Of a stretch of 64,000 nucleotides of DNA, positions 59,171 through 64,000 are shown in pieces. The notes below the pieces were generated by a model. The model had not been told where the DNA came from and did not search any database. It worked only from the letters and a program-made list of their open reading frames with translations. Where the stretch lies: NCBI RefSeq assembly GCF_002794255.1, contig NZ_PGGW01000069.1:734877-798876 (forward strand). The letters are read 5' to 3'. Position 1 is the stretch's first letter; every line of letters begins with the position of its first letter. The position numbers and the translations under genes are program-made. Source of the DNA: Streptomyces carminius (GTDB lineage Bacteria > Actinomycetota > Actinomycetes > Streptomycetales > Streptomycetaceae).

Positions 59171-59547
59171 GCGGGGGCGGGAGCCGGGAGGAGCGGGGCT
59201 GGGAGGAGGGCAACCCCGTCCCCCTGTACATCGTCACCGGCGGGCGCACGGAGGCCGGGGACGCCCAGGTGCTGGACCTGGTCACCCTGATCGTGGCCCG
59301 GTCCGAGCCGAGGCCGGGCATGCGGCCCGAACACGCCTCCATCCTGCGGATGTGCGCCAACCCGCTCTCCGTGGCCGAGCTCTCGGCGTATCTGGACCTG
59401 CCGTTCAGCGCCGTCCACGTGCTGCTCGCGGACCTGCTCGCCGACTCCCTCGCCGAGGCCCGGCAGACCCGCGCGGCGGACACGACCGCAGTCAAACCCG
59501 ACGCCGAGATCCTGAAAGCGCTGATCGATGGACTACAACGACTCTGA
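59167..59547 (+). CDS. cvnC: Conservon DUF742 protein CvnC
   Basis: A 126-residue protein of the DUF742 family: PVPLYIVTGGRTEAGDAQVL, DLVTLIVARSE, HASILRMCANPLSVAELSAY and LDLPFSAVHVLLADLLADS, a winged-helix-like C-terminal part. GTG at 59167 overlaps the cvnB stop by four bases; the 3' end overlaps cvnD by 20 bases. Thought to be a partner within the Cvn complex, its biochemical role undefined. Confidence 0.94.
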   Translation: MSGGGSREERGWEEGNPVPLYIVTGGRTEAGDAQVLDLVTLIVARSEPRPGMRPEHASILRMCANPLSVAELSAYLDLPFSAVHVLLADLLADSLAEARQTRAADTTAVKPDAEILKALIDGLQRL

Positions 59548-60178
59548 ACTGCCCCTGGGGCCGCGGCGCGAGGATCTGCTGCCGACCTCGACCGAGCGGT
59601 CGGTCAAGGTGGTGGTCGTCGGCGGTTTCGGCGTCGGCAAGACGACCATGGTGGGTTCGGTCAGTGAGATCCGCCCCCTGACCACCGAGGAGACGATGAC
59701 CCAGGCCGGGGTCGGCGTGGACGACCTCTCGGGCGTGGAACGCAAGACCGAGACGACCGTGGCCATGGACTTCGGCCGGATCACCCTCAACGACCAGCTC
59801 GTCCTCTACCTGTTCGGCACCCCCGGCCAGCAGCGTTTCTGGTTCCTGTGGAACGGCGTGATCGCGGGCGCGCTGGGCGCGGTGGTGCTGGTGGACACCC
59901 GCCGGCTGGCGGACAGCTTCCCCGCCATGGACCGTCTGGAGCAGACCGGGGTCCCCTTCGTCGTCGCCGTCAACAACTTCCCCGGCGCCCCCGTGCACCC
60001 GGTCGCCGACCTGCGGTCGGCCCTGGACCTGCCCGCGAGCGTCCCCCTGGTCAACTGCGACGCCCGCCGGCTCGACTCCAGCCGCGACGTCCTGCTGACG
60101 CTGATGCACCACCTGTACGACCTGCACGAACTCCGCGACCCGCAAGATCCCGTCACCGTCTCCCGGGAGGCACTGTGA
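59528..60178 (+). CDS. cvnD: Conservon GTPase-like protein CvnD
   Basis: A 216-residue small GTPase-like protein. P-loop GGFGVGKT at residues 32-39, then VSEIRPLTTEETMTQ as switch I, LYLFGTPGQQRFWFLW as switch II (the DxxG position reads GTPG, as usual for the family), and VNNFPGA as the base-recognition loop. Acts as the nucleotide switch of the conservon. Its stop overlaps the P450 start (GTGA). Five genes from cvnA to the P450 are therefore one coupled operon. Confidence 0.95.
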   Translation: MDYNDSELPLGPRREDLLPTSTERSVKVVVVGGFGVGKTTMVGSVSEIRPLTTEETMTQAGVGVDDLSGVERKTETTVAMDFGRITLNDQLVLYLFGTPGQQRFWFLWNGVIAGALGAVVLVDTRRLADSFPAMDRLEQTGVPFVVAVNNFPGAPVHPVADLRSALDLPASVPLVNCDARRLDSSRDVLLTLMHHLYDLHELRDPQDPVTVSREAL

Positions 60179-61728
60179 GCACCTCCTCACCCGGCCCCGA
60201 GCTGCCGCGCCCCTTTCCCGCTGCTTCCCCCGGAGTTCCTCCCGAAGTCCCTCCAGCGGTTCCTCCCGCCGCCCCGCCGGGCTGCCCCGCCCACCGGGCC
60301 GGCCCCGGCGTCCGGGGCGGCACCCACGACGGCGCCGTCCGGCTGTACGGTCCCGCCGCCTCCGCCGACCCCATGGGGACGTACGAGCGGCTGCGGGCCC
60401 AGCACGGCCCCATAGCCCCCGTCCTGCTGGAGGGCGACGTCCCGGCCTGGCTGGTCCTCGGCTACGACGAGACGCTCCAGGTCGCCCGCAACCCCCGCCG
60501 CTTCACCCGCGACTCCCGGCTCTGGCGCGACTGGCGGGAGGGCCGGATCCCCGAGGACTCCCCGGTCCTGCCGATGCTGGTGTGGCACCCCGACTGCCGT
60601 TCCCAGGACGGCCGGGAGCACCAGCGGCTGCGCGGCGCGGTCAAGGGGAGCCTGGAGCGTTTCGACCGCCGCGCGGTCCGCCGCGCCATCCACCGGCTGG
60701 CGCACCTGCTGGTCGACGACTTCGCCGGAGCCGGGCACACCGAACTGCTGAGCCGGTTCGCCCAGCAGCTGCCCATGCTGGTGCTCACCCACCTGTTCGG
60801 GCTGCCCGAGGAGGAGGGGCCCCGACTGGTCGAGGCCAGCCGCCAGCTGGTCAGGGGCACCGAGCGGGCGATCGAGGCGGACCGTCTGATCCAGGCGACA
60901 CTGGCGAAGCTGGTCGCGGACAAGCGCGCCTCGCCCGGCCCCGACCTGGCCTCCTGGCTGATCGACCACGAGGCCCGGCTCACCGACGAGGAGATCCGGG
61001 ACCACCTGCGGCTGGTCCTCGTCGCCGCCAACGAGACCACCACCAACCTGATGGTGGACACGCTGCGGATGGTGCTCACCGACCCCCGGTTCCGCGGCAC
61101 CCTCAACGGCGGCCAGATGACGCTCCCGGCCGCCGTCGAGCAGATCCTGTGGGACGAGCCGCCGCTGATGGTGTGCCCCGCCCGCTTCCCGACGTACGAC
61201 GTGGAGATCGCCGGGCACCAGATCCGCGAGGGGGACCTCCTGCTGCTCGGCCTGGCGGCCGCGAACGCCGACCCGGCCATCCGACCCTCCCCCGGCGCGG
61301 ACATGCACGGCAACCGCTCGCACCTGTCGTTCGGCAGCGGGCCGCACGAGTGCCCGGGCCAGGACATCGGGCGGGCCATCACCGGCTCGGGGATCGAGAC
61401 CCTGCTGAGCAGGCTGCCCGATCTGCGGCTGGCGGTCCCCGAGGAGGAGCTGAGCTGGACCTCCTCCACCTGGTCCCGTCATCTGGACGCCCTGCCGGTG
61501 CGGTTCACGCCCCGCCGCGACCGGGACCACTCCCCGCGCCCGTCCACCGCGGTGCCGGCGGCGTTCGGCGCCGCCGAGGAGGTTCCGGACGGCACGGACG
61601 GCACGGGCGGCACCGCGGACGAGCCGGCGGAGACCGCGCGGGCGGTGGCGACCCGTACGGCGCCGCGGTCGCCGGCCCGCGGACGGCGCGGCCTGTGGCG
61701 TCTGCTGCGGTGGCCGCGGCGCGGGTGA
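60175..61728 (+). CDS. cvnE: Conservon cytochrome P450, CYP157-like, lacking the EXXR motif
   Basis: A 517-residue P450-fold protein. Heme ligand Cys393 lies in SFGSGPHECPGQDIGRAI; the I-helix reads VLVAANETTTNL. The K-helix, normally EXXR, reads EQILW at Glu322-Trp326, so Arg is absent. This is the known peculiarity of conservon CYP157 proteins (EQSLW in the described case). Both termini are long and disordered: a Pro-rich N-terminal ~45 residues and a C-terminal ~75-residue tail ending in an arginine/tryptophan-rich helix (RRGLWRLLRWPRRG) that may touch the membrane. GTG at 60175. No CYP154 partner follows, unlike several described conservons. Activity uncertain. Confidence 0.92.
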   Translation: MSTSSPGPELPRPFPAASPGVPPEVPPAVPPAAPPGCPAHRAGPGVRGGTHDGAVRLYGPAASADPMGTYERLRAQHGPIAPVLLEGDVPAWLVLGYDETLQVARNPRRFTRDSRLWRDWREGRIPEDSPVLPMLVWHPDCRSQDGREHQRLRGAVKGSLERFDRRAVRRAIHRLAHLLVDDFAGAGHTELLSRFAQQLPMLVLTHLFGLPEEEGPRLVEASRQLVRGTERAIEADRLIQATLAKLVADKRASPGPDLASWLIDHEARLTDEEIRDHLRLVLVAANETTTNLMVDTLRMVLTDPRFRGTLNGGQMTLPAAVEQILWDEPPLMVCPARFPTYDVEIAGHQIREGDLLLLGLAAANADPAIRPSPGADMHGNRSHLSFGSGPHECPGQDIGRAITGSGIETLLSRLPDLRLAVPEEELSWTSSTWSRHLDALPVRFTPRRDRDHSPRPSTAVPAAFGAAEEVPDGTDGTGGTADEPAETARAVATRTAPRSPARGRRGLWRLLRWPRRG

Positions 61729-61781
61729 CCTCCGGGGAGACTCCCGGTCCGGCCGCTCCTACGGCCCTGCCCTCGCCCTCC

Positions 61782-61996
61782 TCAGCCGCGCCCGCCCACC
61801 GGTCGCGCCTCCGCCCTCCCCCCTGTCCCCGACCGCTCCGGCGGGGACAGGGGGGAGGTGACGTCCGCCACGAAGCCGGACACGGCGTTCCCGGCCGCGT
61901 AGCGGGCCGAGGCCGTCCCCCACGCCTGGTTGCCGGCCATCCAGGCACACAGGCCGTCCAGGTACCGGGTGAGGTCCGACCGCTGCCGGGCGTCCG
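61782..61996 (-). pseudogene. 3' remnant of a terpene synthase gene
   Basis: The minus strand from about 61996 reads CAARWGPDARQRSDLTRYLD, then GLCAWMAGNQAWGTASARYA, ending at TGA (61784-61782). The combination YLDGL..WM.GN..W...S.RY is the C-terminal signature of bacterial terpene cyclases, including the conserved Arg-Tyr pair. Upstream, toward 62141, the frame holds no further homology (no NSE or DDxxD motif) and runs into the regulator gene that ends at 62142. I read it as the tail of a cyclase whose body was deleted or replaced. No start codon serves this fragment. Confidence 0.6.
61815..61858. terminator. Strong bidirectional terminator
   Basis: CCTCCCCCCTGTCCCCG (61815-61831) pairs perfectly over 17 bp with CGGGGACAGGGGGGAGG (61842-61858), 10-nt loop. 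It ends the conservon operon from the left and the minus-strand genes from the right; it overlaps the last codons of the terpene-synthase remnant. Confidence 0.88.
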
Positions 61997-62141
61997 GTCC
62001 CCACCGCGCGGCGCACCGCCGCTCCGTGCGGCCGTGTCCGCGGAACCCGTGGGCGGAAGTGTTCCGGCCACCACTCGCGTCGCCGCGCGCTTCCGGGAGG
62101 GCCGTGCCGCTTCGGCCGGGGGCCGGCCGCGGATCCGTCTC

Positions 62142-64000
62142 TCAGCACCGGGCACCGGCACCCGACAGGGTGCCCTCCACCACGTCGCGGAGCTGTGACC
62201 GGGCGGTGATGCCCAGTCTGGGGAACACCCGGTAGAGGTGGGAGCCGACCGTGCGCGGCGAGAGGAACAGCCTCTCCCCGATCTCGCGATTCGTCAGGCC
62301 CCGGGCCGCCAGCCGGACGATCTGCTGCTGCTGTGGGCTGAGTTCGGCGAACGCGCCGGGCACGGTGCTGTCGGCCTCGATGCCGGCGGCGCGCAGCTCC
62401 GCCCGCGCCCGCTCGGCCCACGGCCGCGCGCCCAGCCGCCGGAAGGTCTCCAGGGCGGCGCTCAGCAGTGGGCGGGCCTCGGCGATACGGCGTTGCCGCC
62501 GGAGCCACTCCCCGTAGTCGAGCTGTGTCTGCGCCCGTTCGAACGGCCACTGCCCACCCGAGGCGGCCGCGAGCGCGGTCCGGAAGAACGGCTCCGCGTG
62601 CCCGGGGTCCGCCAGCAGGGCGCGGCCCCGGCCGACCAGCGCGGCCACCCGTGCGGACATGCCCGTACCGAGGCGTCGCACCGACCGCTCCAGCAGTTCG
62701 GCGGCCTCCTCCCGCCGTCCCCGGCGGACGGCCGCCGCGGCGAGTTCGGCCAGGAGGGTGTGGGAGACGTGGTAGTGGACCGGATCGCCGTCGTCGGTGA
62801 AGGCGGAGCGGAACTGCGTGTACGCGGTGTCGTAGTCGCCCTCGGCCACGGCCGCCAGTCCCAGCGCCCGGCGTGCGAAGACCGCGACGGAACGGCTCTC
62901 CAGCGGATCGACCAGGGCCAGCGCCCGCTCGGCGAGCCTCCGTGCGGCGACCGGGTCGCCGAGCAGACCGACCACCGTGGCGTCGAGCGTGTGAGCGCAT
63001 GCCGCGGCGTGGTCGAGTCCGGCCGAGGACGCCACGGCCGTGATGTCGGCCGCCACCGAGCGGGCCTCGGCCCACCGGCCCTGCTCCAGATAGGCCCAGC
63101 CGGCCGCGCACCCCAGTCCGTCCGGGAGGGGGCCGCGGGCCTGCCACCGGTCGAACGCCTCGTCGAAGGTCCTGGTGGCCAGGGCGGTCCGGTCGAGCAG
63201 CCAGGCGACGACGGCCAGCGCGGTCAGGCGCCTGGCGTCGCCCCCGGCCCCGGCGATGAGCTCGGGCAGCACCGGCCCGAGGGACGCCCCCGCGGCGGCG
63301 GGATCGGAGACGGCCCGTACCCAGGCGTGCAGCGCCGCCCTGGCGGGATCGTCGGGCATCCGGGAGAGCAGGGCCTGGATCTCCCGCTGCTGGGACTTCG
63401 CACCCGAGTAGTAGCGCACCACCGCGGCCGCGGCGAGCGCGTCCAGCACGCGGGGCGACCCGGTGGCCTCCGCGTCGCCCGCGACGCGCATGAGCAGGGC
63501 GAAGGCCGCCGTGTGGTGGGGGCCCATGGCCATGAGCTGCCCGGTGGCCAGCGAAGCCCTGCCCGTCAGCGCCGGGTCGTCGGTGCACCTGCGGACTTCG
63601 GCGGCCAGGCGTTCCACCCAGCCGAGCTGACCGGTGAGGACGGCCGCGGCGGCGGCCTCCACCAGGAGTTGCGCCCGGTCCGCACGCCGCGGGCTGAGTT
63701 CCGCGGCACGCTCCAGAGCCGCGGCGGCGGCCGCGTGGCCGCCCCGGCTCCGCGCCCGGTCGGCCGTCCGCCGCAGGGCGGCCGACACGTCCCGGTCGGG
63801 CCGTACGGTCGCGGCGGCGAGATGCCAGGCGCGGCGGTCGGGCTCCTCGCGCAGCAACTCCGCGAGAGCGAGGTGTGCCCGGCGGCGTTCCCCGAACGAC
63901 GCGGCGTGGTAGACGGCCGAGCGGATCAGCGGGTGACGGAAGGAGATCACGGATCCGTCCTGGCGCACGAGACCGGCCCGGTCCGCGGGCGCCCACGCCT
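62142..64000 (-). CDS. LuxR-family (LAL-type) regulator, N-terminus outside the window
   Basis: At least 619 C-terminal residues of a large regulator; the frame stays open to the right edge. RQDGSVISFRHPLIRSAVYH is the typical segment just after the AAA ATPase core of LAL regulators. A long TPR-like helical region follows, with repeated A..L..A units. The C-terminal LuxR HTH reads ELSPQQQQIVRLAARGLTNR, then EIGERLFLSPRTVGSHLYRV and FPRLGITARSQL. LAL proteins are ATP- and sugar- or metabolite-responsive activators, often of secondary metabolism. Walker A/B are not in view. Stop at 62142 abuts the terpene-synthase remnant. Confidence 0.88.
   Translation of the reverse strand, partial: AWAPADRAGLVRQDGSVISFRHPLIRSAVYHAASFGERRRAHLALAELLREEPDRRAWHLAAATVRPDRDVSAALRRTADRARSRGGHAAAAAALERAAELSPRRADRAQLLVEAAAAAVLTGQLGWVERLAAEVRRCTDDPALTGRASLATGQLMAMGPHHTAAFALLMRVAGDAEATGSPRVLDALAAAAVVRYYSGAKSQQREIQALLSRMPDDPARAALHAWVRAVSDPAAAGASLGPVLPELIAGAGGDARRLTALAVVAWLLDRTALATRTFDEAFDRWQARGPLPDGLGCAAGWAYLEQGRWAEARSVAADITAVASSAGLDHAAACAHTLDATVVGLLGDPVAARRLAERALALVDPLESRSVAVFARRALGLAAVAEGDYDTAYTQFRSAFTDDGDPVHYHVSHTLLAELAAAAVRRGRREEAAELLERSVRRLGTGMSARVAALVGRGRALLADPGHAEPFFRTALAAASGGQWPFERAQTQLDYGEWLRRQRRIAEARPLLSAALETFRRLGARPWAERARAELRAAGIEADSTVPGAFAELSPQQQQIVRLAARGLTNREIGERLFLSPRTVGSHLYRVFPRLGITARSQLRDVVEGTLSGAGARC

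Noticed and set aside
60175..62142. P450, terpene-synthase tail and LAL regulator as an active terpene biosynthetic cluster
   Set aside because: The cyclase lacks its catalytic body and the P450 is of the conservon type, so no functional cluster is present.

Overview
The window looks like a piece of a Streptomyces (or close actinomycete) chromosome. GC is very high with strong third-position bias, many starts are GTG, several transcripts look leaderless, and the gene content is typical of the genus: F420-dependent NADPH reductase, GlnA2 and GlnE, MalR/MalEFG, a subtilisin-inhibitor (SSI) protein, and a conservon (cvn) operon ending in a cytochrome P450. No rRNA, tRNA or CRISPR array was recognised. 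The first and last genes run off the window.

Layout. 0-11 kb: 3' end of npdG, a small membrane protein, a site-2-type protease, panB beside an ABC-ATPase remnant, an MFS efflux gene coupled to its TetR gene behind a perfect 29-bp operator, an endonuclease/exonuclease/phosphatase-fold membrane protein, a second MFS gene, and nadE. Three copies of a palindromic element (561-726, 8569-8736, 9252-9420) each lie just 3' of a gene in sense orientation. 11-18 kb: a Uma2 nuclease-fold protein, a GNAT gene behind a LacI-type box, and glnA2. The last ~54 bp of glnA2 recur 3.6 kb downstream at 17.8 kb, each copy followed by its own terminator. Between them lie a flavin monooxygenase/TetR pair, transposase debris and a truncated gene, so this looks like an inserted island.

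18-41 kb: a discoidin-domain protein, glnE, an MT0933-type antitoxin-like gene and a PAP2-like membrane phosphatase. Then comes a starch/maltose block: malR, divergent malEFG, aglA, a second MalR-like regulator, a secreted alpha-amylase, and a 1809-residue secreted protein carrying two complete GH13 catalytic triads. The logic is extracellular starch and pullulan cleavage, uptake of malto-oligosaccharides by MalEFG, intracellular hydrolysis by AglA, and repression by MalR-type regulators acting on TTGCAG-like repeats.

41-56 kb: DUF4253 and TetR genes, a 700-aa protein with a sigma-factor-like N-terminus, a GH89 enzyme translationally coupled to a response regulator, a PI-PLC-like enzyme, a secreted three-repeat cysteine protein, SSI, a coupled SRPBCC/hypothetical/FAD-oxidoreductase operon, a sensor kinase and a Gfo/Idh/MocA oxidoreductase. 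56-64 kb: a conservon (cvnABCD plus a P450 of CYP157 type lacking EXXR), the 3' remnant of a terpene synthase, and the C-terminal part of a large LuxR-family (LAL-type) regulator.

All calls come from reading the sequence and remembered family knowledge; no database search was run.
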